This document shows positions 25,801 through 31,791 of a stretch of 64,000 nt of DNA, in pieces. Source of the stretch: a virus; the IMG/VR virus record IMGVR_UViG_3300046660_000488, positions 186,001-250,000 of that record, one strand, 5' to 3'. The notes under the pieces are model-generated. The model saw only the letters and a program-made list of their open reading frames with translations. It did not search any database and was not told the origin of the DNA. The first letter of the stretch is position 1, and each line of letters opens with the position of its first letter. A program made the position numbers and the translations under genes.

Positions 25801-27611
25801 AAAGCCGAACCCAGCGAGCCAGCAGGCGTGATCCACACCGGCGGCAGGTTGACCTGCACGACGAGGGAGTAGGCTTGGGCGACCGGAGCGTTGACGCCGT
25901 CGCTGGCGCTGATCGTGAAATTGTAGGTGGTCTCGCTTCCAACGTCCGGCGTGACGCCGCTGATGAGGCCCGTGGAGCCGTTCAGCGTGATACCGGCCGG
26001 AAGCATGCCCGCCGTGATCGAATAGGCCACAGACGTGGCGTTGGGGTCTTGGGCGACCAGTTGCGCGGAGAAATCCGACTTGCCGAGCACAGTGGCGATC
26101 AGGCCAGCGTTCGACACCCAGATCGGCGGGATGTTGTTGCGGACCACGAAGGAAAACGTCTGCGTCGTCTTCTGCTCACCGATGGCGGCTTCGACGTCGA
26201 AGCTGTAGTTGGTATCCGACGCAACCGTGCTCAGCACGCCGCCCAGCAGACCGGTGTTCGCGTCGAGGTTCAGACCAGCCGGGAGCGCGGCCAGAGCCGT
26301 GTAGGTGACCGAACGGTTGGCGCCGGTGCTGTCCGTGGCCTTCAGGGTCTTCGAGACCGGATAGCCTTCGATGCCTTCGCCCAGATCAGCAGCGGTGTTC
26401 CACACCGGCGGCATGTTCTTCAGGGTGGTGATTTGCAGGCTGCGCGACGCGGCGTTGACGCCGTCGTTGGCGACGACCGTGAAGTTGTAGTTGGTGTTGG
26501 TGACGACATCCGGAAGCGTGCCCGAGATCGTGCCCGTCTCTTCCATGGTCAGGTCGCCCGGCAGGGTCGAGCCATTGGCCAGAGTATAAGTGACGAGGTC
26601 GCCGTTCGGATCGGTCGCGTGGGCGTTGAGGACGATGAATTCGCCGCCGAAGCCTTGACCGATCTTGCCAGACGAAATCCAGACCGGTGGGACGTTCTTC
26701 TCAACCTTGATGCGGAAGGTGCGGACCGTGCTCTTGAAACCGTCCGTGGCGGCCACGTTGAACGGGTACATCATGTCGCGGCCAACCGCCGGAGCCACAC
26801 CGGCGACCACGCCCGTGTTGCCGTCGAGGACGATACCGTCCGGCAGAGTTCCGGCGTCGAGGCGGAAGGTAACCGTCTGGCCAGCCGTCGCGTCGGTGGC
26901 TTGCAGTTGGACGTTGAAGGGCTTGCCTTCGACGACCTTGCCGCCGAGATCGCCGCTCAGATAGTCCGGCGTGATCCAGACCGGCGGGGCATTGTACTTG
27001 GTCTGGAAATTGAACGCGCGGTCGGCGGTCATCGTGCCGTCAGAGGCGCGGACGGTGAAGAAGAAATTGGTGTCATCGGTGACCGACGACAGACGGCCGC
27101 TGAGCAGGCCGGTGTTGGATTGCAGCGTCAGACCGCGCGGCAGGGAGCCCGTCAGGACCGAATAGCTGACCGGTGTGCCTTCCGGATCAACAGCTTCGAG
27201 TTGGACGCTGGCGAGGGTGTTGTCGAATTGCGAACCGAGCGACCCTGCGGCGGTCACCCAGACCGGGGCAGAGTTGACAGTGACGTTGGCGGAGAACGTG
27301 CGGGTGGCGGTCTCGCCGTTCGACGTGGCCGACAGTGTGAATTCGTACGAGCCCGCGATGTTGTTCAGCGTGCCGTAGATCGTGCCGGTGTTGATGTCCA
27401 GAGCCGTGCCGGGCGGGAGCGTGCCGCTCTCCAGCGAGAACACCGGCGCCGGACCATTGATGACGCGAACGCGATTGGTCTCTGCAATGTCCGAGCTACC
27501 GACGAACGAGCCGATGTCCCCTTCCGGCGGCGACAGCCAGTCGATCAGGGTCTTATTGGTTGCTGCTTGGTTCAGCCAAGTAAGTTTCAGGCCGTCGTAC
27601 TTAATACCCAT
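16836..27611 (-). CDS. Giant tail fibre / adhesin with Ig-like and LamG-like repeats
   Basis: 3591 aa, the largest gene here. Residues 1 to about 1530 carry about sixteen repeats of 85-95 aa with the putative-Ig (He_PIG/cadherin-like) signature: PVW(V/I)T.AGSLG, DPEG.P..YS, LP.GL.L...TG...G, then TDT.Y.F.V.ASDG. From about 1530 to the end there are seven LamG/concanavalin-like modules, each with WHH.A, a LYLNG-type hairpin and a closing (D/E)(D/E)xRxTxGxARY stretch; the C-terminus ends FTPPNKPFPRG. The start MG(I)K(Y) is shared with the 1801-aa fibre at 42441. These domains bind glycans or proteins, so receptor binding is the likely role. It has a late promoter about 64 nt upstream and a terminator after it. 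Confidence 0.85.
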   Translation of the reverse strand: MGIKYDGLKLTWLNQAATNKTLIDWLSPPEGDIGSFVGSSDIAETNRVRVINGPAPVFSLESGTLPPGTALDINTGTIYGTLNNIAGSYEFTLSATSNGETATRTFSANVTVNSAPVWVTAAGSLGSQFDNTLASVQLEAVDPEGTPVSYSVLTGSLPRGLTLQSNTGLLSGRLSSVTDDTNFFFTVRASDGTMTADRAFNFQTKYNAPPVWITPDYLSGDLGGKVVEGKPFNVQLQATDATAGQTVTFRLDAGTLPDGIVLDGNTGVVAGVAPAVGRDMMYPFNVAATDGFKSTVRTFRIKVEKNVPPVWISSGKIGQGFGGEFIVLNAHATDPNGDLVTYTLANGSTLPGDLTMEETGTISGTLPDVVTNTNYNFTVVANDGVNAASRSLQITTLKNMPPVWNTAADLGEGIEGYPVSKTLKATDSTGANRSVTYTALAALPAGLNLDANTGLLGGVLSTVASDTNYSFDVEAAIGEQKTTQTFSFVVRNNIPPIWVSNAGLIATVLGKSDFSAQLVAQDPNATSVAYSITAGMLPAGITLNGSTGLISGVTPDVGSETTYNFTISASDGVNAPVAQAYSLVVQVNLPPVWITPAGSLGSAFETMPFSATIAANDPEGRPIAFYNAPGNILPMGLSLNQATGVINGSLPKVNNDVTTSFMLYADDNSNNQSSRTARTFTITTKFNSPPVWITNPSLGTQIEGLAYSRQLEASGVGNGPMIYTLESGVLPVGITMSKSGLLSGSFPAVTDAEDYAFTIKAFNGIKDATQDFTMRVEKNVAPVWVTASGSLGSFSTNEAVNINLSATDANGQSLTYSVVSGALPTGLSLINGSIGGRITTLSQEGQSYNFTIRASDGVLSADRPFSITLLADSTPTWITPAGSLGNFIKNKSVSVALSAADSEGQVMTYSIISGALPTGMGMTPAGVITGTTPNVTTTTSYNFTVRASDGIHYADRAFTMSVATDAPPVWTTPAGSLGTALSGYTAGFSVVATDPEGLPLTYTMVSGTLPPNMSVSGNYISTGGAFLPLTYTDTTYTFTFEVTDGNNVVQRTFSITVLKNLDPVFTTPAGSFGTYIEGTVVSNTVVVTDPENQQVTLSITSGSLPSGLSMDPFTGLISGTIGTVSTDTDYNFTVTASDSKRTSSRSFSYTVMFSAAPSFTTAAGSLGSALEQTAQSYTVNAVANGHPIEYSVRTGEFLPSGMTLNANTGVISGTLPAVTNDTTYPFYITAKDKLTNKTTDRAFSISVQLNVAPVWTTAAGNVLTDLAGTAFSKTFVATDPNGTPVTLSLISGAFPDGATFDAANGVLSGNLPTVSTDTVYTFTLGAFDGAIRSDRTFTITSQKDTAPVWTTNAGALPSGLENTGYSTTLLAVDPQGKTVTYSLNASTLPGTLALRSNGLVVGALPNVASNTAYNFTVDASDGTLSTARTFSLTVLDNRPPVWVTPAGTLGNVTEGVNGTFTLSATDPENGALVYSLVNSTTVPSGMTLYGSNGVIRGAPTTVGADTTTPFDVRVTDPVGNFADRSFAITVLRDTTFSDNYSNAVAYLGHYDDTVDQYWANVVSFIPADADLLNYGSSNQLTGSGHSRDTTNIKFGTASMAIALNSTTNLAFPNGAINTQAFTIEFWFKRSRIGLYEGLAWLGSNGATANSLLFDFSAGNVFNIKYGVGIPMTMGTVADTNWHHVVIQGDATGFTGYLDGTRSFTTQVPGYNLTEASGFLFGAGGVANNAYVGNFDDFRVTVGQARYSGATITVPTAAMQMPLQDYYAIPTQQLGGSVVPSTSFSKFGNAALAVANTVALSLPSTSGNYAFNSISTSAPFTVEGWFYQTSSQTANSTVLLKKNADASVNFAMRVRGSDRKMEGVVYYTGTGGSTVTAASANAVSLNEWHHIAIVGDSASNLTFYMDGVRVATSQYTRQNLTTPLLINGDATATHRGLNGYIDEVRLTNAARYSGASYDVPVSSPSLPKWTTLSGVVSSGNEKSAVSNVALVSTDPYATGHLTYALASYSTLPGDLSLLSNGVITGSYPTYTATAVSFDAIATDGNGNKTPARTFSVAPTLTTANALSLSWRLNNANTGVAYTTLTPEVGTVAPITYAAGPLMAVAPGYPGETCAYFNAAVAKFTSGTTSIRALVGDFTAETWVYATATPGTTTVRILINVGTTQERFNIVYAPGTNTWNWSYNGSTGQIGATTLNVWTHLAVVKIGTTMRMYLNGTLTATVTVVTPASTYFDSQNLTLGAYDNGNTGSVNNLMNTYVRSLNIWSIAKYTENFTPVWESFFQPYFTAATTANVEADAAIALATPATTFGNATVSYTVSNGYTAAANGLVTGPGPADGVYANVAVSATDQYGRTTPSRTYRLLGTTGDVYYSNVASLIHAEDLTDNGYVFPTYTLGSQAVISTEQAKFGSSSIKFNGAVDSIVRTGLMPTLGTNDYTFELFFYSSGLTTHSNGGYASCLLNLTNGNTSNNIGNHLGIFIGNTSPAMDYLTIQTRYATDTGPLVPGAQFGAPIPAVSLNAWHHFALVRKGDSLTAFIDGNMVATLQLPAGFVQPMIAGQTFMQYGSININNFQGAFNGYMDEMRVTPGVARYVEPFTPPTAAFGNFQDNGPSFTTKTQSLGAFYKTANVAIPVTAVANGAAVNTYTLMSGTLPGNTVLTNAGTVSGVLADVSTNTDNTFVIKATDTSGRSKTKSYTYTTLAEFDQNFSNVAFLYHADAQANVVTYATDTTGRNTIYLGNAKISAASSKFGNTALFFNTNDWNSGNLARTQANSVVIGSSNFTIESWVNLSNVSTYDIFLSTLMAYVAPDVTNNQTHSWNVGIQGSNATTPTNIKFRAYNTSGGVIADYYAAMGANFTLNTWNHVAVTREGTVINFFVNGVKLTPVANTAIGSAALQAQATSTLFLGGTSINGFQYNMYGYMDEPRITVGTARYSATFTPPSAPFPSMGNPVPTWTNNAMTYRTSANASVLLPLSAPPATTYTVTAGALPAGLSISNSGLLFGATSIANSTANSTITAVATGFTRDATLSITNEADPFIANTLSVLRANPTLTDSMGLITWAGSGNGGYSTAKSTPLNTGALSVTGAQNVLTNYIRSSGLPAAFNLGTKDWTIEFKSNITALVATADGWLSEIISIGTNSGGNAGKAIQFYYYGGTIGAGNANTITAVEFRGQNADASGYVFQLNGVFGLPITTGTWHHIALQRRGTTFTLWLNGVQVGSTTAAGAIPFNVNSDAITLGLYPYTTDSTHGYQFNGYIDDFRMTVGQARYTATFTPPDAIGGLAAPTFTTAANATVAAGYANTVLNTAAVVATSPSQATPVYSLVSGTLPSGVTFNSNGTLTGSFANTGVASATSNIVVRASVGDYTADQTFAVEYVGSTPVDPYYANTMVLLPLTGAQGSAPVELKSGRTITTASTITTVRGKWGSSSLTSLVNQFMYIDNTDGALAASGDFTMEGWFYKTAYGTGGFDNFFGAYNAGTANDTIFYTTATGVITLYVGGGSVALGGVTFPKDQWVHMAWTRASGVSRFYMNGTQFATNSSFTGTLAAGTKRLTVGGYETQAAGNSHIGQINDFRYTKGVARYTANFTPPNKPFPRG

Positions 27612-27674
27612 AGTGGCTCATCCTATATGCAAACAATGTGAGATTTATCGGCGACCGCGAGCACCGAGACGCAG

Positions 27675-27680
27675 TATTTA
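27675..27680 (-). promoter_or_regulatory. T4-type late promoter core of the giant fibre gene
   Basis: Minus-strand CTAAATAC. The predicted leader is about 58 nt, the longest among the late genes here, and includes GGATGAG near the ATG. Confidence 0.55.
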
Positions 27681-27847
27681 GTTGCGACGTGCCGTATAAT
27701 AACGGCTTCCACTGTTCGAAATTTGCTTTTGTAATTCGGGTTAAATTTCAATCACTACTGTATCAAATACTGAGATTTTACGTCTATATTGACGTAGTTT
27801 ACATGCAATACTTGCGGATAACAGCACAGATCAACGTTGGGTACTCA

Positions 27848-27859
27848 TTTGGTAAACGA
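27848..27859 (+). promoter_or_regulatory. YTGGTNRACSA operator-like site
   Basis: TTTGGTAAACGA, seven bases upstream of TTGACA (27866-27871), in the promoter region of the gene at 27920. Confidence 0.45.
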
Positions 27860-27919
27860 GACGGGTTGACATGCTCGCGCCGCTGTGCTTGAACGGTGCT
27901 CGAACCGATTGGAAAGACG

Positions 27920-28252
27920 ATGCGAAAGCCAATTCCCTCCGAAGTCATCGGCGCCTGCCAGATGGAATTCGAAAAACGCGCAGCGTTCCGTTTCAAGGAC
28001 GGCGCGGTCTTGGCCGCTCTGATCGAGACCGATAGGTATCTGAAGAAAAAACTGATGACCTACGCCGGACCGGAGCCCCTGAGCGGCCTCGACACCTACG
28101 AGCGCCACTACCTGTTCGACGTGTTCGCCGCCAAATACATCGACGGGCTGGACCACTGGCCGATCAACAACGATGGTGAGGACAAAAGCATCGCGTTTCT
28201 GGCGGGCATCGAGAAACTGTCCAAGGAAGGCGTCATCGACGTCATCCCATGA
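27920..28252 (+). CDS. Unknown protein
   Basis: 110 aa from ATG 27920 with GGAAAG upstream; a GTG at 27896 is possible. Helix-rich with many charged residues (FRFKDGAVLAALIETDRYLKK) and an aromatic stretch ERHYLFDVF. Coupled to the next gene by an ATGA overlap. Not recognised. Confidence 0.6.
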   Translation: MRKPIPSEVIGACQMEFEKRAAFRFKDGAVLAALIETDRYLKKKLMTYAGPEPLSGLDTYERHYLFDVFAAKYIDGLDHWPINNDGEDKSIAFLAGIEKLSKEGVIDVIP

Positions 28253-29013
28253 ACCTGCCGCAGAAATTCGAAACGCGGCTGGTCTACCAGATCATGGCCT
28301 CCGACCTCGTGCCCGAGATTGTTGAGGCGACGAAACTGCCGATCAAGGACTTCACGCCGATCTACGACACGGTCTTGTACGGACAGCGCGCCATCACGTT
28401 CATGAACAATGGGGCGCCCTTCGTCTTCGAGATCGCCGAGAATGCGGACGGGTCACTGGATGTGATCCGAGAGCGACCGGTCTTCCCGTGGGAATACAAT
28501 CTGATGTCTCCCGCCTTCAATCGCTGGGTGGCGCGAAACACCGTTGAGTCTGGGGGCGCGTTCTGGCGGATCGTTCAAGGCTACATCCACCCGTCCGACA
28601 TCGAATTCAACCTGTACCACTACCGGACCGGCACACGGATCGACGATGACGACGGCCCTACGGAAAAGCTCGTGCGCTTCCGGCCGGTCGCCGCCCCGGA
28701 TTGCCCGCTGCATCTGCATTTTTCGCTGGTCGCTCCCCAGATCGTCAATCACACGGTCGTCACCACCTTCAACCTGACCGAGATCAAGGATTACGCCCCG
28801 GCGAACGAACCGAACGTCCGTGGAGTCGCCATCGGGTTGGGTCCGTCGAGGTCTCGATGCCTGAAAGCATTCACCGATTCTGGCTACATCCTGAACGAAA
28901 CCATCCCGCCGCCGACGTTCAACGACAGCGACCGGTTCAAAACGATCTACAATAGCAAGGGAAAAGCGCTCGTGCGGCGCCGCCTCACGGAACCTCAGAT
29001 TTCAGGCTCGTAG
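28249..29013 (+). CDS. Unknown protein
   Basis: 254 aa. Predicted alpha/beta, with an acidic loop DDDDGPTEK (about residues 129-137) between beta strands and a basic C-terminus (KALVRRRLTE). No motif recognised. The last 19 bp overlap the 3' end of the convergent ADP-ribosyltransferase-like gene. Confidence 0.65.
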   Translation: MNLPQKFETRLVYQIMASDLVPEIVEATKLPIKDFTPIYDTVLYGQRAITFMNNGAPFVFEIAENADGSLDVIRERPVFPWEYNLMSPAFNRWVARNTVESGGAFWRIVQGYIHPSDIEFNLYHYRTGTRIDDDDGPTEKLVRFRPVAAPDCPLHLHFSLVAPQIVNHTVVTTFNLTEIKDYAPANEPNVRGVAIGLGPSRSRCLKAFTDSGYILNETIPPPTFNDSDRFKTIYNSKGKALVRRRLTEPQISGS

Positions 29014-29693
29014 GTGTGAAAATTGCGGCGGATGCCCTGCACCGTCGCAGTTTCGGTTTTCACGTACTTGAAGCGCGTGTTGGGCATGATCAGGAATTCA
29101 AGTTCCTCGGGGTCGTGCGAGTACGGGGCCACGTAGAAACCGTTCTTGAACCCGGCAGGCAGGATGAAATGGAGGACGTGGTCCTCCGGCATCATGTCGG
29201 CCAGCAGGGCGTTGCGGGTGGCTTCCCACTCGTCGGTCTCATCGTCCCGGCGATAGTTGGTGGTCTTGACCGCCACCTTGATGCTCAGCGACGAACTGGT
29301 GAAAGCCGGGGTTGAGAGGACGCCGTCTTCCGTGATCTCGCGGGGATCGAACTCGCCCGTGCCGCTGTAGGTGTGGTGGACCTCGTTGAGCGCCACCCGG
29401 TTGTTCAGCATCAGCAGGGAATAGTACTGGGCGCGCATCGCGCCGTCCAACTGGCTCGGATCGCCACCAGCCTCGATCAACGCGGCGTTGATATCGGACC
29501 CGGCTGTGTAGAGCTTGGTCATGTGAAGCACAGACGCGGTGGTGATCTGGTATTGGGCCGCAAGCTGAGCATGCTCCGCCTCGAAACCCTTGAAATCGAG
29601 GTTGATGTTGGTCTCGATGCGACGCGAGTCATCGTTGCCTACCTCGCTCTGGTAGGAGTCCACGATGTCAATGGCGGCCCGAATCTGCAACAT
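28995..29693 (-). CDS. Putative ADP-ribosyltransferase, late and predicted leaderless
   Basis: 232 aa. The C-terminal half follows the ADP-ribosyltransferase order: a possible first NAD-site strand with HHTYSGTG (106-113), then TPAFTSSS (128-135, like the STS strand), then EELEF (196-200), giving an E-x-E pair at 197/199 before a strand LIMPNTRFKYV. T4 packages an enzyme of this class (Alt) that modifies host RNA polymerase. The first-strand Arg of classical enzymes is not evident, so activity is uncertain. The late promoter sits 7 nt before the ATG, predicting a leader of 2 nt; late timing fits packaging into the virion. Confidence 0.5.
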   Translation of the reverse strand: MLQIRAAIDIVDSYQSEVGNDDSRRIETNINLDFKGFEAEHAQLAAQYQITTASVLHMTKLYTAGSDINAALIEAGGDPSQLDGAMRAQYYSLLMLNNRVALNEVHHTYSGTGEFDPREITEDGVLSTPAFTSSSLSIKVAVKTTNYRRDDETDEWEATRNALLADMMPEDHVLHFILPAGFKNGFYVAPYSHDPEELEFLIMPNTRFKYVKTETATVQGIRRNFHTYEPEI

Positions 29694-29700
29694 GCCCAAG

Positions 29701-29706
29701 TATTTA
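29701..29706 (-). promoter_or_regulatory. T4-type late promoter core, leaderless arrangement
   Basis: Minus-strand ATAAATAC seven nt before ATG 29693. The predicted leader is about 2 nt. Confidence 0.55.
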
Positions 29707-29773
29707 TGGCCGCAGGTGTTGACGGCCGGATGAGCTACCCGTACAAGTTGGGAAACCAAATGGGACGCGAGCG

Positions 29774-30250
29774 ATGAACCGCCGTCATTTTCTGGGCCTG
29801 CTCACAGCGGGCGCCGCAGCTTCAGCCGCAGACGTCGCATCGGCGACCGCCTTTGACCCGCGCTACGGGAAGCTTCTCCGCGCGCAGCGGGACATCATCC
29901 ACGCGAACAATCGCTGGAAGATCAGCCGGAATGTTGAGGATCGCCACACGGTCCGGCTTCTCTTCAATGACATGATGTTCTACGCCTTCGAGGCGTTCCC
30001 GAACATGGAAATGACCGGCGACGTCGCGGCGAAAATGCGTCCAGTCTGGGAAAACAAAATCAACACACTGAGTGAGGACGATCTTCGACAGTACGAAGAC
30101 CCTATCCTCGTGACCGCGCTGGCCCGCGCCGCCATTTCGCAGTGGTTCCTGCCGATAGACAACCTCGAAAAATTCGACGGCAGGCCCAACGCTCTGAGCG
30201 TCTTTGCTACTCGCTACCGTCCGTTCGTTCTGGCCGACGAGAACACCTAG
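29774..30250 (+). CDS. Exported protein with Tat-type signal peptide
   Basis: 158 aa. MNRRHFLGLLTAGAAASA fits a twin-arginine signal (RRxFL followed by a moderate hydrophobic stretch, Ala-rich, possible AxA cleavage near residue 24-26). The mature part is helical, with many charged residues and VRLLFNDMMFYAFEAF. Tat-exported proteins are rare in phages. The product could act in the periplasm during lysis or superinfection control, but no enzyme family was seen. Confidence 0.6.
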   Translation: MNRRHFLGLLTAGAAASAADVASATAFDPRYGKLLRAQRDIIHANNRWKISRNVEDRHTVRLLFNDMMFYAFEAFPNMEMTGDVAAKMRPVWENKINTLSEDDLRQYEDPILVTALARAAISQWFLPIDNLEKFDGRPNALSVFATRYRPFVLADENT

Positions 30251-30498
30251 TCGAGGAACGGTTCTTCGCCGTCCGCGATGCGGAGCCGGTCTTCCTCCAG
30301 CATCCCGTCTTCCGAGACCTGATAGTCGAGGTTCCCCTTCGGGACCTCGCCTTTCTGGAGCTTTCCTTCAACGTACCAGCGGCAGAACAGCCGGTCGTAC
30401 TGATCGACGAAGTCGATCTGGACCTCACCGGCCATGCCGGAATTCTTGGTCCACACCCATACCTGACCGGCGGCGAAGATCATCGGTCCTCCGATCAC
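30247..30498 (-). CDS. Small protein, beta-rich
   Basis: 83 aa; 3' ends overlap by 4 bp with the Tat-signal gene on the other strand. Contains GQVWVWTKNSGMAGEVQIDFVDQYDRLFC and an acidic C-terminus. The start overlaps the stop of the membrane-anchored gene upstream. Not recognised. Confidence 0.55.
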   Translation of the reverse strand: MIGGPMIFAAGQVWVWTKNSGMAGEVQIDFVDQYDRLFCRWYVEGKLQKGEVPKGNLDYQVSEDGMLEEDRLRIADGEEPFLD

Positions 30499-30749
30499 TG
30501 ATAGGTGCAGACGACGCCGGGCGAGCCGACCGTGACGACTTCGTAGCGGCCGTTCCGATAGACCTTGCAGCCCTCGAATTCGGCGACGAGCGTGTAGCCC
30601 TTGGCGCGGTTGGCGCGGTAGATGGCCATTTGCTCGTTCTCGCGTTCAGCCATCAGGAACATCCCGTAGGCGGCGAGGCCGACGATGGCGGCGGCCACGT
30701 ACACGCGCTTCTTCAGACGCGACTTCGGTTGCGGGGTGGCGTCGGTCAA
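30495..30749 (-). CDS. Small membrane-anchored protein
   Basis: 84 aa. A basic N-terminus (KSRLKKR) precedes one membrane segment (residues 17-33, VYVAAAIVGLAAYGMFL), then a soluble C-terminal part with two Cys (about residues 61 and 81) that could pair outside the cytoplasm. The topology fits a type II inner-membrane protein. Coupled to both neighbours. Function unknown. Confidence 0.6.
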   Translation of the reverse strand: MTDATPQPKSRLKKRVYVAAAIVGLAAYGMFLMAERENEQMAIYRANRAKGYTLVAEFEGCKVYRNGRYEVVTVGSPGVVCTYQ

Positions 30750-31045
30750 TTCGTTGCTCCTATGAAATTGCGGCGGATATAATCTGCGACCGGGCCGGGC
30801 ATGGCGACCAGAACGGCGCGGTCTTCAAGTTGATAGTCGCAGCCGGACAGGCCGCAGTCGCATTCGAAATGCTCTTGGGCGCTGACCTCGATCACCGGGA
30901 CCAGATGGCTCTTGCCCTGTGGATCGTAGACCTTGACCGGCTTTTCCATGCCGAAGGCCTTCCACCACCAGACGCCGCCGTCGATCACCAACTTGCGAAA
31001 GCCGGGGCGGGTCAGGGGTAGGCGGCGCGTACGCTTGCGTTCCAT
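30746..31045 (-). CDS. Small protein with a cysteine cluster
   Basis: 99 aa, very basic start (MERKRTRRLPLTRPGFRK). FECDCGLSGCDYQL has three closely spaced Cys after HFE, suggesting a metal site. Preceded by GAGGACACC. Not recognised. Confidence 0.55.
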   Translation of the reverse strand: MERKRTRRLPLTRPGFRKLVIDGGVWWWKAFGMEKPVKVYDPQGKSHLVPVIEVSAQEHFECDCGLSGCDYQLEDRAVLVAMPGPVADYIRRNFIGATN

Positions 31046-31052
31046 GGTGTCC

Positions 31053-31121
31053 TCAGTGTGCGGCGATGACGCAGATCGCGATGATCGCGCCGAAAATAGC
31101 GGGCCAGATTATATCACGCAC
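31053..31121 (-). CDS. Possible 22-residue membrane peptide
   Basis: GTG at 31121 overlaps the end of the gene upstream by 8 nt, and the frame ends 7 nt before the next ATG. Residues 4-20 (IIWPAIFGAIIAICVIA) are a complete membrane segment. No ribosome binding site is clear, so translation would rely on coupling. Confidence 0.35.
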   Translation of the reverse strand: MRDIIWPAIFGAIIAICVIAAH

Positions 31122-31608
31122 TGGGCGCGCTCGTCTTGCCAAGGGCCATGACCGGCATCAGGGCCACGACGTCGTACTCGAATTCGGCCGTGACCATCTT
31201 CAGGAGGGCTTCGCCTTCCTCGTAGGTCTCGACGCCAGCGGCGGCTTCCTGCACTGCTTTCTTGGCGGCTTCCAAGGCCGCGTCGGCGGCGGCCTGAGCC
31301 TTGGCCAGCATGTGGCGCGCCTTGGCCAAGCTGATGGTGGCGCTGTCAACCCAGCGGAACCGAACGTGCGGCAGGTCACGAGCGTCCATCTTGTGGGCGT
31401 CCCAGATGGCCGAAATGTCGAGGGCGGCGAAATCGCCGTTCTCCATCGACAGGTTGGTCACGTGGCTGGTGAACTGTTCGTGGCGCTCGTTGACGTCGCG
31501 CGCCCAGTCCAGAGCCGCATCCAGCCCGTCGAATTCGGTGAACTGAACCTTGGTCGAACCCTTGTCCGCGCCGGAATGGCAGAGCGTGATGATCGTGACT
31601 TCGGCCAA
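31114..31608 (-). CDS. Unknown protein with Ala-rich coiled segment
   Basis: 164 aa from TTG 31608, chosen because GAGGAG lies 6 nt upstream; an ATG at 31662 has no such site. The N-terminal alpha/beta domain (VTIITLCHSG) is followed by a long Ala-rich helix (about residues 100-130, AKARHMLAKAQAAADAALEAA). First gene of the small minus-strand operon. A weak promoter (TTGCAT, 16 bp, TATGTA on the minus strand near 31640-31670) may drive it. Confidence 0.6.
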   Translation of the reverse strand: MAEVTIITLCHSGADKGSTKVQFTEFDGLDAALDWARDVNERHEQFTSHVTNLSMENGDFAALDISAIWDAHKMDARDLPHVRFRWVDSATISLAKARHMLAKAQAAADAALEAAKKAVQEAAAGVETYEEGEALLKMVTAEFEYDVVALMPVMALGKTSAPSA

Positions 31609-31684
31609 GGGGTTCTCCTCGTGAAAGTTGTATCGAAACCCTACATACCACATCCCCGGCATAATGCAAGCCCTATTCTTTGAA

Positions 31685-31707
31685 CTGTGCTTGTTATGGA
31701 AGCACAG
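31685..31707 (+). repeat. Inverted repeat CTGTGCTT/AAGCACAG
   Basis: Eight-base arms around a 7-nt loop. The same arms recur at 54726-54749 with an 8-nt loop. It lies between the minus-strand operon and the promoter of the putative structured RNA. Confidence 0.6.
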
Positions 31708-31755
31708 ATGAAACGGGGACTTGCGCTAAATCGACTCTGCGGGAAATGACTCAAT

Positions 31756-31785
31756 TTGACACAACCTTAGATTCGATTCTATACA
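31756..31785 (+). promoter_or_regulatory. Strong sigma70-like promoter of the non-coding region
   Basis: Consensus TTGACA (31756-31761), 18 bp, TATACA (31780-31785). The predicted start is near 31792. No reading frame of note follows for nearly 800 nt. Confidence 0.65.
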
Positions 31786-31791
31786 GGGACT

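Larger units (their letters stand above)
27612..27919. other. AT-rich divergent intergenic region
   Basis: About 308 bp with no gene, noticeably richer in A+T than its flanks. It holds the late promoter core of the giant gene (27675-27680, minus), a TATAAT on the plus strand (27695-27700) without a good -35, a 6-bp inverted repeat TACGTC/GACGTA (27779-27796), an operator-like site (27848-27859), and TTGACA (27866-27871) 17 bp before TTGAAC on the plus strand. Confidence 0.6.

Noticed and set aside
16836-27611. Regularly spaced repeats as a CRISPR array
   Set aside because: The periodicity is about 255-285 bp, encodes protein domains in frame, and the repeats are not identical.
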